Origin: Streptomyces galbus
GTDB lineage: Bacteria; Actinomycetota; Actinomycetes; Streptomycetales; Streptomycetaceae
Length of the DNA: 64,000 nucleotides
Direction of reading: 5' to 3'
NCBI RefSeq assembly: GCF_005280195.1
Contig: NZ_SZPR01000025.1
Location: 161,623 to 225,622 of the forward strand
Shown: one piece after another, positions 43,167-54,128 of the stretch
How positions within the stretch are numbered: the first letter of the stretch is position 1
Layout of the letters: every line of letters starts with the position of its first letter
The notes under the pieces: generated by a model
Database searches by the model: none
What the model was told of the DNA's origin: nothing
The model's input: the letters and a program-made list of their open reading frames with translations, nothing else
Made by a program: the position numbers and the translations under genes

Positions 43167-44921
43167 TCAGCGGGCGGGCGTCAGCAGGACCAGGGTGTCC
43201 TGCGGGCCGGCGTGCGGCGGGCCGCCCCGCGTCACGGGCTCCAGCCGGTGACCGGGGCGGACGACGAACAGCAGGTCGCCGCCGCCCGCCACGGCCTCCC
43301 GGGCGGGCACGGCCACGATGCCGGCGCCGTCGCGGTGTCTGCGGGCCAGGGCGCGGCCCGTCAGGTGCGGCCCGAACAGGACCTCGCCGCCGGCGTCCGG
43401 GGCCGCCCACCCCTGGCTGCCGGCCGCCGGTCCGACGCGGTACACCGGTCCCTCGACGCCGCCGCGCAGGATCGAGGTCGCCAGCGTGTTGAAGTCGTCC
43501 TCCGCGGTGAGGAGGTACACGCCGGTCACGCCCTCCCATTCCGCGCCGGGGCCGGTCGCGCCGGCCAGCATCTCCCCCGGCGCCAGTTCGATCCCGGCCC
43601 GCTCGATGCGGTCGCGCTGCTCGGGCGCACCGGCCCACATCAGCACCTCCATGCCGGTGGCCCGCAGGGTCGTCGCGAGGTCGACGGCCCAGGGCTCCCC
43701 GCCGACCAGGAGGGGGCGCGAGCGGGACGGGCGCACCACGCGCAGCAGCCGGGCGACGGGGGCGGCCGTCAGGCCGTAGAGGGTGACGGTGGCGACGATG
43801 ACGACGAAGGTAGCCGGGAGGATCCGGGCGGCGCCGCCGATGTGCCGGGCGACCAGGGCGGACGTGAACGTCGAGGCGGTGGCGGCCGCGACGATCCCGC
43901 GGGGCGCCATCCACCCGAGGAACGTCCGCTCGGCCCGCGACAGGTCGGTGCGGGCGGTGCACACCGCGACGACGAGGGGACGTACGACGACGACCAGGAA
44001 GGCCGCCAGTCCGAGCGCGGGCAGCCCCACGTGCCGCAGCGACGCGGGGCTGATCGTGGCCGAGATCGAGGTGAAGAGCAGCCCGATGACGAGGCTGACC
44101 AGGGTCTCGAAGAAGGTCCGGCGCACGGGCACGTCGATGCGGGCCAGGTTGGCCACCGACAGGCCCATCAGGACGGCGGCGATGAGCCCGGAGTCGTCCT
44201 GCAGGACGTCGCAGGCGGCCGCCACACCGATCACCGCGGCGAGCTGGGCCGTGGTGCCGAGCACTTCCCCGGGCCGCACCAGGCGGAACAGGGCCCACAG
44301 CACGGCCGCCCCGACCACGCCCCCCGCCGCCCCCGTGCCCAGGCTGGCCAGGAAGTGCAGGACACCGCGGGCCGCCGAGGGCTGGGTGCCGGCGTCCACG
44401 GCACGGAAGACGATCGCGCCGAGGATGCCCCCGACGGGGTCGATGAGGGACCCCTCCCACACGAGGACGTGCCGCAGGCGGTCCTCGGGCCGCACGAGGG
44501 CGAGCAGCGGCCCGACGACGGTGGGCCCCGACACCACCAGCACGGCCCCCAGCGTGATGGCCGCCCCGCGGGACATGTCCAGCAGCGGGACGGCGAGGCC
44601 GGCGCCGAGGAGGCAGGTGACGGGGACGCCCAGCCAGATCAGCCGGGTGACGACCGTGCGGTTGTGGCCCTTCAGCCGGCCGAGGTCCAGGCCGAGTCCG
44701 GCGTCGTAGAGGATCACGGCGACACCGAGGGACACCAGCGGGGAGAACGCCGCGCCGAGCAGTCGCTGCGGGTCGACGACGTCGCTCAGGGCACCGGCCG
44801 CGAACCCGGCCGGCAGCAGCACGATGAGTGCGGGGATGCGCAGCACGCCGGCCAGGAGCTGCGAGCCGACGGCGAGGACCACCAGCAGGCCCACGCCGAT
44901 GAACACGTCGTCCGTCGTCAC
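43167..44921 (-). CDS. Cation:proton antiporter (CPA family) with TrkA-like cytosolic domain
   Basis: A 584-residue antiporter from the GTG at 44921 (AAGGGA upstream). About 12 membrane segments form the Na+/H+ exchanger fold, with LYDAGLGLDLGRLKGHNR, LVVSGPTVVGPLLALVRPED and WEGSLIDPVGGILGAIVF carrying the transport-path acids. WMAPRGIVAAATAS is the conserved Arg region. The C-terminal 190 residues form a Rossmann-like TrkA-N/C regulatory part (PLLVGGEPWAVDLATTL). It probably exports Na+ or K+ and balances pH. The promoter should be in the 272-bp gap to the divergent gene. Confidence 0.92.
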   Translation of the reverse strand: MTTDDVFIGVGLLVVLAVGSQLLAGVLRIPALIVLLPAGFAAGALSDVVDPQRLLGAAFSPLVSLGVAVILYDAGLGLDLGRLKGHNRTVVTRLIWLGVPVTCLLGAGLAVPLLDMSRGAAITLGAVLVVSGPTVVGPLLALVRPEDRLRHVLVWEGSLIDPVGGILGAIVFRAVDAGTQPSAARGVLHFLASLGTGAAGGVVGAAVLWALFRLVRPGEVLGTTAQLAAVIGVAAACDVLQDDSGLIAAVLMGLSVANLARIDVPVRRTFFETLVSLVIGLLFTSISATISPASLRHVGLPALGLAAFLVVVVRPLVVAVCTARTDLSRAERTFLGWMAPRGIVAAATASTFTSALVARHIGGAARILPATFVVIVATVTLYGLTAAPVARLLRVVRPSRSRPLLVGGEPWAVDLATTLRATGMEVLMWAGAPEQRDRIERAGIELAPGEMLAGATGPGAEWEGVTGVYLLTAEDDFNTLATSILRGGVEGPVYRVGPAAGSQGWAAPDAGGEVLFGPHLTGRALARRHRDGAGIVAVPAREAVAGGGDLLFVVRPGHRLEPVTRGGPPHAGPQDTLVLLTPAR

Positions 44922-45193
44922 GAACTGTCCCTTTCCGTGGTCCTCGGCCGGGCGCCCGCGCGGGAGGGGGAACGCGGTGGCCAGAACAGTGCATCGGCGC
45001 CGCGGACGCCGGTGCGACGCGCCCGGCCGGTCCCCTTCGGCCCCGGACGTCACCCCGGTGGCCCAGGGGCGGCACGGCCGGCGCGGGCCCGCCCGGGGGC
45101 ACGGCCGCGGTCCGCCCGACGGGCCGTCAGAAGGGCCACCCGCCTGGACCAGACCCGCTCGCGCCCCCGGCAGGGGCACGGCATCGTGCGGGT

Positions 45194-46381
45194 GTGACCC
45201 ATGCCAGCACGCTCGCCCCGTCCGCAGTCACACACCCGCACGCCGAGGCGGGCCGCCGGACCCGCCGTGTCCCGGGAGCGGCGGCCGCGCTCGCCCTGTT
45301 CACCGCGGCCCGGCTGACCGGCGTCGCGCTCCTCGCGCTCACGGCCGAGGCGACCGGGCAGCAGCCGCTCGCCCTCCTCGGCCGCTCCTGGGACTCGCTG
45401 TGGTACCTGGGCATCGCCGCGCACGGCTACGGCCGCACCCTGCGCTTCGCGCCCGACGTCGTCCACAGCGACCTGGCGTTCTTCCCGCTCTACCCGGCGC
45501 TGGTGCGCGCGGTGACCACGGTGACCCCGCTGAGCGGCGGCGCGGCCGGCCTGGTGGTGTCGTGGACCGCGGCCGCGGTGGCCGCCTGGGGCATCTACGC
45601 GGTGGGCCGGCTGCTGCACGGGCGGGCGGTGGCGACGGCGCTGGTCGTGCTGTGGGGGCTGCTGCCGCACTCGATCGTGCTGTCGATGGCGTACACCGAG
45701 CCGGTGCTGACCGCGTTCGCCGCGTGGGCGCTGTACGCGGTGCTGCGCGGCCACTGGCGGTGGGCGGGGGCGCTCGCCGCCCTCGCGGGGCTGTCGCGGC
45801 CCAACGGCTTCGCGGTGGCCGCCGCCGTCCTCGTCACCGCCGCGTGGACGGTGTGGCGGGCGCGCGGCCGGGTTTCCCACAGGCTGTGGACGGGCGCGGC
45901 GCTCGCCCCGCTGGGCTGGGTGTCGTACGTGCTGTGGGTCGGGGCGCGCACCGGTGACCCGCTGCGCGGCTACTTCGCGGTGCAGCGCCTGTGGGGCTCG
46001 CGCTTCGACTTCGGGCGGGGCTCGCTGCGGTTCGTGCACCACCTGCTGCTGCGCGGCGACCGGCTGGTCTTCCCGGTGACGATGGTGATCGTCGCGGCGG
46101 CGGTGGTGCTGTACGCGCTGCTGCTCGCCGACCGCGCCCCGCTGCCCCTGCTGGTCTACGGCGGGGTGCTGCTGCTGATCGCGCTGGGCGGCTCGGGGTT
46201 CTTCGAGTCCAAGCCGCGGTTCCTGCTGCCGGCGTTCCCGCTGCTGCTGCCGCTCGCTGCGGCGCTGGTGCGCACGGCGAGAGCCCGGCCCGTGCACGCG
46301 ACCGTGGTGGTCGCGGCCCTGGCCGGGCTCTCCTACGCGTACGGCGCGTACCTGGTCGTCCTCGCCCGCACACCGCTGTGA
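45194..46381 (+). CDS. Polytopic mannosyltransferase-like protein (GT-C fold)
   Basis: A 395-residue membrane glycosyltransferase of the PIG-V/Gpi18-like type. The first exported loop has WDSLWYLGIAAHGYG with the catalytic-type Asp, and then FFPLYPALVRAV. Ten or so membrane helices follow, with LLPHSIVLSMAYTEPVLTAF, AGLSRPNGFAVA and FESKPRFLLPAFPLLLPLA. It probably uses a polyprenyl-phosphate sugar to modify cell-surface molecules. The GTG start lacks a clear Shine-Dalgarno. It stands alone, divergent from the antiporter. Confidence 0.88.
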   Translation: MTHASTLAPSAVTHPHAEAGRRTRRVPGAAAALALFTAARLTGVALLALTAEATGQQPLALLGRSWDSLWYLGIAAHGYGRTLRFAPDVVHSDLAFFPLYPALVRAVTTVTPLSGGAAGLVVSWTAAAVAAWGIYAVGRLLHGRAVATALVVLWGLLPHSIVLSMAYTEPVLTAFAAWALYAVLRGHWRWAGALAALAGLSRPNGFAVAAAVLVTAAWTVWRARGRVSHRLWTGAALAPLGWVSYVLWVGARTGDPLRGYFAVQRLWGSRFDFGRGSLRFVHHLLLRGDRLVFPVTMVIVAAAVVLYALLLADRAPLPLLVYGGVLLLIALGGSGFFESKPRFLLPAFPLLLPLAAALVRTARARPVHATVVVAALAGLSYAYGAYLVVLARTPL

Positions 46382-46410
46382 GTCCCGGTGGGTCCGGGGG
46401 CAGGCCCCGG

Positions 46411-46944
46411 TTACGCGTCGCCCTCCTCGGGCCCGTCGGCGTCGTTGACGTCCTGCTCCAGGCCGAGCTGCTCCACGAGCCACTTGTCGAACTCGATGGC
46501 CGCGCGGACCCAGCTCACCGTGGAGGAGACGAAGAACTCGATGTTCACCCCGGCGCCGATCAGCATCTGCGCCTCACCGATCAGACGGACGGTGCCGTCG
46601 TCGTGGGTGTGGGTGTAGACCTTGGGCCACAGGGTGCGGCGGTTCCAGTCGTCGATGGACTCCAGGAGCTGCGCCTTGTCCTCGATCGGGTGAGGCCGGT
46701 CGTAGAACGTCCGCACCGAGTAGACCATCTGTTCGGGCTGGTCGCCGCGGAACATGAAGTACGTGCGGAATTCCTCCCACGGCGCCGCGAGGTCACCCTC
46801 TTCGTCGACGACGTACTTCAGCTCCATCTGGTCGAGCAACTGCTTCACGAGATCCTGATCCGGGACGACGGGGCCCGCCGGTCCTTCAGGCTGCGGCTCG
46901 GGCTGGCCCCCGAAGTTCGGAATCGAGGACGGGTCGATGGTCAC
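46411..46944 (-). CDS. YbjN domain protein
   Basis: A 177-residue actinobacterial YbjN-family protein from the GTG at 46944. Core blocks are VKQLLDQMELKYVVDEEGDL, YFMFRGDQPEQMVYSVRTFY, LLESIDDWNRRTLWPKVYTH and VNIEFFVSSTVSWVRAAIEF. YbjN proteins resemble type III secretion chaperones and are linked to motility or stress in enterobacteria; the role in Streptomyces is unknown. It sits between clpB and the mannosyltransferase and is convergent with the latter. Confidence 0.9.
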   Translation of the reverse strand: MTIDPSSIPNFGGQPEPQPEGPAGPVVPDQDLVKQLLDQMELKYVVDEEGDLAAPWEEFRTYFMFRGDQPEQMVYSVRTFYDRPHPIEDKAQLLESIDDWNRRTLWPKVYTHTHDDGTVRLIGEAQMLIGAGVNIEFFVSSTVSWVRAAIEFDKWLVEQLGLEQDVNDADGPEEGDA

Positions 46945-47080
46945 CGTGATTTTCCCTTCGTACGGATTCCGCCATCCTCCCCCATGCGGAGAGGGGGGTG
47001 GCAAGCCCCGCCTTCCATGGTTCACCTGCGCTTGGCGTAATTCAGCTCAGAGCGTTCGCAGGGCGGCCCGCAGCGCGCGA

Positions 47081-47111
47081 CGGGCCCGCCACCCGGGGGG
47101 TGACGGGCCCG
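47081..47111 (-). terminator. Stem-loop terminator downstream of clpB
   Basis: CGGGCCCGCCACCC (47081-47094) pairs with GGGTGACGGGCCCG (47098-47111) with one mismatch and a three-base loop. It lies 16 bp after the clpB stop. Confidence 0.7.
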
Positions 47112-47127
47112 TGCGGCGCGGCTCGGG

Positions 47128-49737
<2,610 letters not shown>

Positions 49738-49819
49738 GGTCTGCTTCTCCTCCTTGCGTCAGCGGTCGGTGCCACGTCGTCCGGCGTTCCCCGGTACTGA
49801 CTCAGTCAACGTACACAAA

Positions 49820-49840
49820 GTTGAGTCTATTCCACTCAAG
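49820..49840 (-). promoter_or_regulatory. HAIR operator (HspR site) of clpB
   Basis: The sequence GTTGAGT-ctattcc-ACTCAAG matches the HspR consensus CTTGAGT-N7-ACTCAAG at 13 of 14 positions. On the minus strand its TTGAGT can serve as a -35, followed by a TGTACG-like -10 about 18 bp on. HspR bound here would occlude RNA polymerase. Confidence 0.9.
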
Positions 49841-49880
49841 GCTCGATGCGGGAGGGCCGTGGCGGCTAAGTTCGACAGTC

Positions 49881-50291
49881 ATGACGAACCACCGAGACCC
49901 GGGTGCGCCGGACGAGCCGTATCTCACCTTCTGGCGCGAGCGGCACCTGTGCACGCTGACGACCCCGCGCCCCGACGGCAGCCCGCACGTGGTGCCGGTG
50001 GGCGTGACCTACGACCCGGAGCGGCGGCTGGCCCGGGTGATCGCGGACCGGGCCAGCCGGAAGGTGCGCAACGTGGTGGCGGCCGGCCCGGACGGCGCAC
50101 GGGTCGCGGTGTGCCAGGTCGAGGGGCGCCGCTGGGCGACGCTGGAGGGCCGCGCGACGGTCAGCGAGGACCCGGAGCGGGTGGCCGAGGCGGTCCGGCG
50201 CTACGCCGAGCGCTACGGGCGCACCCCGCGCCCCAACCCCACCCGGGCGGTGATCGAGATCGCCCTGACCCGGGCGATGGGGCAGGGCTGA
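49881..50291 (+). CDS. PPOX-class F420-dependent oxidoreductase family protein
   Basis: A 136-residue split-barrel flavin/deazaflavin-fold protein. TFWRERHLCTLTTPRPDGSP and HVVPVGVTYDPERRL are typical of the probable F420-binding group. VRNVVAAGPDGARVAVCQVE, then RWATLEGRATVSEDPE, complete the barrel. It probably uses F420 or binds biliverdin, haem or FMN; the substrate is unknown. The ATG at 49881 is preferred to an upstream in-frame start. It is divergent from clpB, 143 bp apart. Confidence 0.9.
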   Translation: MTNHRDPGAPDEPYLTFWRERHLCTLTTPRPDGSPHVVPVGVTYDPERRLARVIADRASRKVRNVVAAGPDGARVAVCQVEGRRWATLEGRATVSEDPERVAEAVRRYAERYGRTPRPNPTRAVIEIALTRAMGQG

Positions 50292-50368
50292 CCCGATACG
50301 GCCCGCCGGCTCATCGATTTCCGGCCACTGACGGGACGGCGGACAGCGGGACATTTCCCCGCACAACA

Positions 50369-50407
50369 CAGCGGCGTCACCGTGTTCAGGTCACGGTGAC
50401 GCCGCTG
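50369..50407. terminator. Perfect 16-bp bidirectional stem-loop
   Basis: CAGCGGCGTCACCGTG (50369-50384) and CACGGTGACGCCGCTG (50392-50407) pair perfectly with a seven-base loop. It lies between the convergent F420-type gene and the Rieske-like remnant gene. A run of G follows on the plus strand. Confidence 0.85.
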
Positions 50408-50452
50408 CGGGGGGAAGCACCTGAGGCGATCTGTTACGACGGGGGAATCGCG

Positions 50453-50791
50453 TCAGGCACTGCGGGGGGTGGCTGAGATGGTGCGCGGGGCGGTGGGGGC
50501 CGCCGGCTCGGCCAGCTCGTGGTCGCGCTGGTCGAGGTTGACGAAGATCATGCCGTACCGGATCGCGCACCGGACCGGCTGCGGCGCCCCCCGAGGCCGC
50601 CGCAGACACCGGTACGCCCGTACGTCGTCGTCCTCGTCCCGCGTGACGACGACCGGCTCACCGAACACGGTGACCATCAACGAGTCGCCGCTGTGGGGGA
50701 TGGCGGTGACCAGGTCGATGAAGTGCCAGCCGGACCGGTAGGCGGTGGCCATCTCGCGGCGGAAGCTGCGGTCGTCGGGAGGTGTCGTCAT
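50453..50791 (-). CDS. Small Rieske-like remnant protein
   Basis: A 112-residue protein from the ATG at 50791. It resembles the N-terminal part of Rieske oxygenases: SGWHFIDLVTAIPHSGDSLM, VFGEPVVVTRDEDDDVRAYR, and GMIFVNLDQRD. The expected CxH and CxxH iron ligands are missing: the region reads RCLRRPRGAPQPVRCAIRYG. It therefore cannot hold a 2Fe-2S cluster in the usual way. It begins one base after the stop of the small secreted-peptide gene (TGACATG), so the two should be translationally coupled. The function is unknown. Confidence 0.75.
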   Translation of the reverse strand: MTTPPDDRSFRREMATAYRSGWHFIDLVTAIPHSGDSLMVTVFGEPVVVTRDEDDDVRAYRCLRRPRGAPQPVRCAIRYGMIFVNLDQRDHELAEPAAPTAPRTISATPRSA

Positions 50792-50792
50792 G

Positions 50793-50990
50793 TCAGGACC
50801 AAATACTGTCGTCGGGGGTGGCCACAGCCCCGTCGGCTCCGTCGGCGGGCGCGGCGGACACGACCACCACAGACCACCGGCTGTCCGCTTGTGCGTCGCC
50901 CTTCGCAGTGGAGAGGCCATTCAGAGTCCCGAAGGCCACAACGGCGGAGAAGGCGGCGACAAGCACCGAGCGAAGCATTCTCTTACGCAT
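50793..50990 (-). CDS. Small secreted peptide
   Basis: A 65-residue protein with an export signal: basic start MRKRMLRS, then a hydrophobic core VLVAAFSAVVAFGTL and a likely cut after ASTAKG- or AQA-type residues near 30. The mature peptide is about 35 residues, ends in SIWS and lacks cysteine. GTG at 51008 is an alternative start (GAGGGG upstream). It is coupled to the Rieske-like remnant gene and divergent from a LuxR-family regulator. No known family. Confidence 0.65.
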   Translation of the reverse strand: MRKRMLRSVLVAAFSAVVAFGTLNGLSTAKGDAQADSRWSVVVVSAAPADGADGAVATPDDSIWS

Positions 50991-51095
50991 AGTCGGCTTC
51001 GTCCTCACTTGAAGGTCCCCTCATTCCCCCGTCGGGTAAGACGATGGCTCATTCAGGCACGTCATGACCACACAATCGGTGCATCATGTTCCTGC

Positions 51096-52106
51096 ATGTT
51101 CAGGACCCTGGGGGGTGGAGATTTGACAACAAATCCGGCTAAAGCGACACATCCCCACGCCATCACTGAACTGTGCGACGAGGGAGGGCGCCTGTACGCC
51201 CACGCGCTGCGCACCGGGCGAATCGCCCGCGCGGAGGTGGAGAGCGCCCCCTGCCTGATGGAGTTCGCCCTGCTCCACCCCGACCCGGACGACGCGGGCT
51301 GGCTGCGCCCGGTTCCGCCGACGGTGGCGCTGGCGCAACGGCTGAATCCGATCGAACGGGAGATCACCGAGCGCCGGCGCACCTCCATCGAGCTGGCCGG
51401 GGTCTTCGAGCCGTTCATGGCGCTCAGCGCCCAGGACACCGCCCCCACCCACGCCATCACCGTGCTGGAGGGGCTGGACCGCATCAACGCGGCCCTGGAC
51501 CTGGCCGCCGACCAGTGCCGCAACGAGATGCTCACCGTGCAGCCCAGCGCCCGCCACCCCGAGCGCCGGGTCATCGAGGGCCTGGAGCGCGACCAGACCC
51601 TCATCGACCGCGGGGTGCGCATCCGCACCCTGTACCAGCACACCGCCCGCTACAGCCCCGAACGGCTGGCGTACGTCGACCGCTTCGCCAACGGCAAGGC
51701 GGAGTACCGCACCATCGACGAGCTGGTCGAGCGGCTGATCATCTGCGACGAGACGGTCGCCTTCATCCCCATACGCGACGACCGGCAGGTCGCCCTCGAA
51801 CTGCGCCACCCCGGGCTGGTGCAGTACCTGGTCAAGGTCTTCGAGTTCATGTGGAGCCGCGCGGTCCCGCTGACCGCCGGCGCCCCCTACGAGACCGCCC
51901 CCGACGGCATCACGGAGATCCAGCACTCCATCGCCAAGCTCCTCGTCGAGGGCCACGTCGACGAGGCCATCGCCCGCCGCCTGGGGATGAACGTCCGCAC
52001 CTGCCGGGCCCACATCGCCAAGCTCGCGACGGCCCTGGGCAGCGGCAGCCGGGCCCAACTGGGCTACCTGATAGCGCAGTCGGGCATCCTGGAGCAGGAC
52101 ACCTAG
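51096..52106 (+). CDS. LuxR-type helix-turn-helix regulator, paralogue A
   Basis: A 336-residue regulator. An N-terminal helical region (LYAHALRTGRIARAEVESAP) and CLMEFALLHPDPDD precede a ligand-like domain with TVQPSARHPERRVIEGLERD and VRIRTLYQHTARYSPERL. The C-terminal helix-turn-helix (about 275-335) has GHVDEAIARRLGMNVRTCRA. ATG at 51096 lacks a clear Shine-Dalgarno; TTG at 51123 is an alternative. It is tail-to-tail with a close paralogue at 52150 and divergent from the secreted-peptide gene. The ligand and targets are unknown. Confidence 0.88.
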   Translation: MFRTLGGGDLTTNPAKATHPHAITELCDEGGRLYAHALRTGRIARAEVESAPCLMEFALLHPDPDDAGWLRPVPPTVALAQRLNPIEREITERRRTSIELAGVFEPFMALSAQDTAPTHAITVLEGLDRINAALDLAADQCRNEMLTVQPSARHPERRVIEGLERDQTLIDRGVRIRTLYQHTARYSPERLAYVDRFANGKAEYRTIDELVERLIICDETVAFIPIRDDRQVALELRHPGLVQYLVKVFEFMWSRAVPLTAGAPYETAPDGITEIQHSIAKLLVEGHVDEAIARRLGMNVRTCRAHIAKLATALGSGSRAQLGYLIAQSGILEQDT

Positions 52107-52151
52107 GCGCCACGGAGGTCACGGGGGCCGCGGGGGCCTCCCGGGGTGCCT
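52105..52151. terminator. Imperfect stem-loop between convergent luxR paralogues
   Basis: AGGCGCCACGGAGG (52105-52118) pairs imperfectly with CCTCCCGGGGTGCCT (52137-52151) around a G-rich loop. It touches the stop codons of both genes and may end both transcripts. Confidence 0.45.
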
Positions 52152-53190
52152 AACGGCCCGTCCGGGAGCCCTGGCCCGGCACGGTGACCTGGGAGAGGTC
52201 CACGGGCTCCCGGGGGCCGTCCAGGCCCACCTGGGCGATGCGCACGCCGAGCTGGGTGCGGCTGGCCGCGCCGAGGGTCTCCGAGAGCCGGGCGATGTGG
52301 GCCCGGCAGGTGCGCACGCTGATGCCCAGCCGTTCCGCGATCACCGCGTCCTGGTGGCCCTCGGCCAGCAGCGCCGCGATGGACTGCTCGCGGTGGGAGA
52401 TGCCCTCGATACGGGTGTCGGGCAGGGGGGCGGTCAGCGGGATCGCCAGCCGCCACAGCCGCTCGAACACCGTGACCAGGTAGCCGACCAGCGCCGGGTG
52501 GCGCAGCTCCAGCGCCATCGTGCGGTCGGTGTTGGCGGGGATGAAGGCGACCGTGCGGTCGAAGAGGATCAGCCGGTCGATCACCTCGTCCAGCGAGCGC
52601 GCCTCGACCGCCTCGCCCATCAGCTCCAGGTAGTTGAGCAGGCCCTGCCCGTGCCGGGCCACGTGGGTGTAGAGGTCGCGCATGCGCACGCCCCGGCCGC
52701 GCAGGGTGAGCGCCCGGTGCAGGCCCTCCGCCAGCTCGTCCTCGCGCCGGATGCCGCCGGGCTGGACGGTCAGCACCTCGTGGGTGCACGCCTCCGTCGC
52801 CTCGTCCATGGCCGCCTGGATCCGGGACAGCCCCTCCAGGACGCGGATCGCCGAGCCCTCGCCGGCCGCTGCCGCCGGCGCGGAACCGCCCAGGCCCGCG
52901 TACCACTCGTAGGCGGCCACCGCCGAGCCCACCCGGCGCTGGCTGGCCCTGACGTCCTCGTACAGCCCGCGCAGCAGCCGGGTCATGACCTCCTGCGGGG
53001 AGGTCGGAACCAGCCAGTCCATGTCGTCGGGGTCGGGGTGCAGCAGGGCCAGGTCCAGCAGGCAGGGCACCTGGTCGGCGTCACGGCGCGGCACCCGGCC
53101 GCGCCGTACGGCCCGGGAATACACGCGATCCCCGGCCTCGCACAGTCGGTCGGCACCGTGAGGATGCTCCTCCGTCCCGGTCCCGGCCAT
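52150..53190 (-). CDS. LuxR-type helix-turn-helix regulator, paralogue B
   Basis: A 346-residue regulator from the ATG at 53190. It is collinear with the regulator at 51096: CLLDLALLHPDPDDMDWL, VLEGLSRIQAAMDEATEACT, VRMRDLYTHVARHGQG, FIPANTDRTMALELRHPALV and a helix-turn-helix GHQDAVIAERLGISVRTCRA followed by HIARLSETLGAASRTQLG. The tail PREPVDLSQVTVPGQGS is unique. The two genes face each other across 43 bp, pointing to an inverted duplication and later divergence. Confidence 0.9.
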   Translation of the reverse strand: MAGTGTEEHPHGADRLCEAGDRVYSRAVRRGRVPRRDADQVPCLLDLALLHPDPDDMDWLVPTSPQEVMTRLLRGLYEDVRASQRRVGSAVAAYEWYAGLGGSAPAAAAGEGSAIRVLEGLSRIQAAMDEATEACTHEVLTVQPGGIRREDELAEGLHRALTLRGRGVRMRDLYTHVARHGQGLLNYLELMGEAVEARSLDEVIDRLILFDRTVAFIPANTDRTMALELRHPALVGYLVTVFERLWRLAIPLTAPLPDTRIEGISHREQSIAALLAEGHQDAVIAERLGISVRTCRAHIARLSETLGAASRTQLGVRIAQVGLDGPREPVDLSQVTVPGQGSRTGR

Positions 53191-53420
53191 CGCCCATACC
53201 ACCCCCGCTGCGCGCCTGTTCCGCGACGCAACTATGCGCGGCCCGGACCGGCTCCGCAACACGGCTGCCCCCGGCGGCCACTGGGGAAACCGCCGCTTTG
53301 ACAGGTTTTCGCACCGCCTCGGACCGTCCTCCGCGCGCCGCCGTGCAACAAGCTGTCGTCCGGGCGCTCCAGGGGCGTCCACCCCTCCCCTTCCGCCCCG
53401 GTCCGGCGGACAATCGGCGC

Positions 53421-53993
53421 ATGGCGACGAGGCCGGTGGTGGCGGGGATGACGTGCGCGGTCGTGCTGGGCGTACTGGCCGGCTGCGGCGGTGACGGCCG
53501 TGCGGGGACGGGGTCCGGGCAGGACGCGGGGCGGGCGTCGGCGCCGGCCCCGCAGCGGCCCTCCCGCCCCCACCGGGACGGGCACCTCACGTTCACCCTG
53601 CTCGCCCTGCGCTGCGGGCTGACCGCGGTGGCCGGGTCGCACAGCGAGGCCCAGCCGGACGGGCAGTTCTGCTCGGCGCGGCTGCGGGTCGACAACCAGG
53701 ACCCGAACTTCCACACGTTCGTGGCGGCGCAGCAGCGCCTGGAGGGCGTGACCGGCCCCCGCGCCCGGCCCGACGCCTTCGCCATGGCCGTACGCCGCCA
53801 GCACGAGGAGGTCGAGATCGGCGGCCACGACCTCGTCGAGGTCGAGCTCTGGTACGACGTCCCGCGCGACGCCCGGGTCACGGGACTGCGCGTGACGGGC
53901 GACCGCGACCCCTCGGGCTACCTCAGCACCCGTCCCGCGGACCACGCGCCGGACGGCGTGCTGATCCGCGAGGAGCCGCGGACCGGCCCGTGA
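53421..53993 (+). CDS. Secreted lipoprotein, DUF4352-like
   Basis: A 190-residue lipoprotein. The signal peptide TCAVVLGVLAGC ends in a lipobox (VLAGC), with acylated Cys near residue 22. A Gly/Ala/Pro spacer follows. The beta-sandwich part has HLTFTLLALRCGLTAVAGSH, FCSARLRVDNQDPNFHTF, QHEEVEIGGHDLVEVELWYD and VTGLRVTGDRDPSG, matching the DUF4352 (Telomerase-linker-like) pattern of extracellular proteins. Cys residues in the two halves could form a disulfide. It is divergent from paralogue B. The function is unknown. Confidence 0.85.
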   Translation: MATRPVVAGMTCAVVLGVLAGCGGDGRAGTGSGQDAGRASAPAPQRPSRPHRDGHLTFTLLALRCGLTAVAGSHSEAQPDGQFCSARLRVDNQDPNFHTFVAAQQRLEGVTGPRARPDAFAMAVRRQHEEVEIGGHDLVEVELWYDVPRDARVTGLRVTGDRDPSGYLSTRPADHAPDGVLIREEPRTGP

Positions 53994-54084
53994 GGGGCCC
54001 GGGAGCGGCCCCCGACCGACGAGTTCCGGCCGAATAACGGAACATCGCATTCCGGCCATTCGGCGGCTGTCCGGATCCGGTCGG

Positions 54085-54123
54085 CCGGCGGCCGTCCGGA
54101 CCCGGCCGTGCACCGGCCGCCGG
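54085..54123 (-). terminator. Stem-loop downstream of the sugar-binding lipoprotein gene
   Basis: CCGGCGGCCG (54085-54094) and CGGCCGCCGG (54114-54123) pair perfectly around 19 bases. It lies six bases after the stop at 54129, between convergent genes. Confidence 0.55.
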
Positions 54124-54128
54124 ACCGG

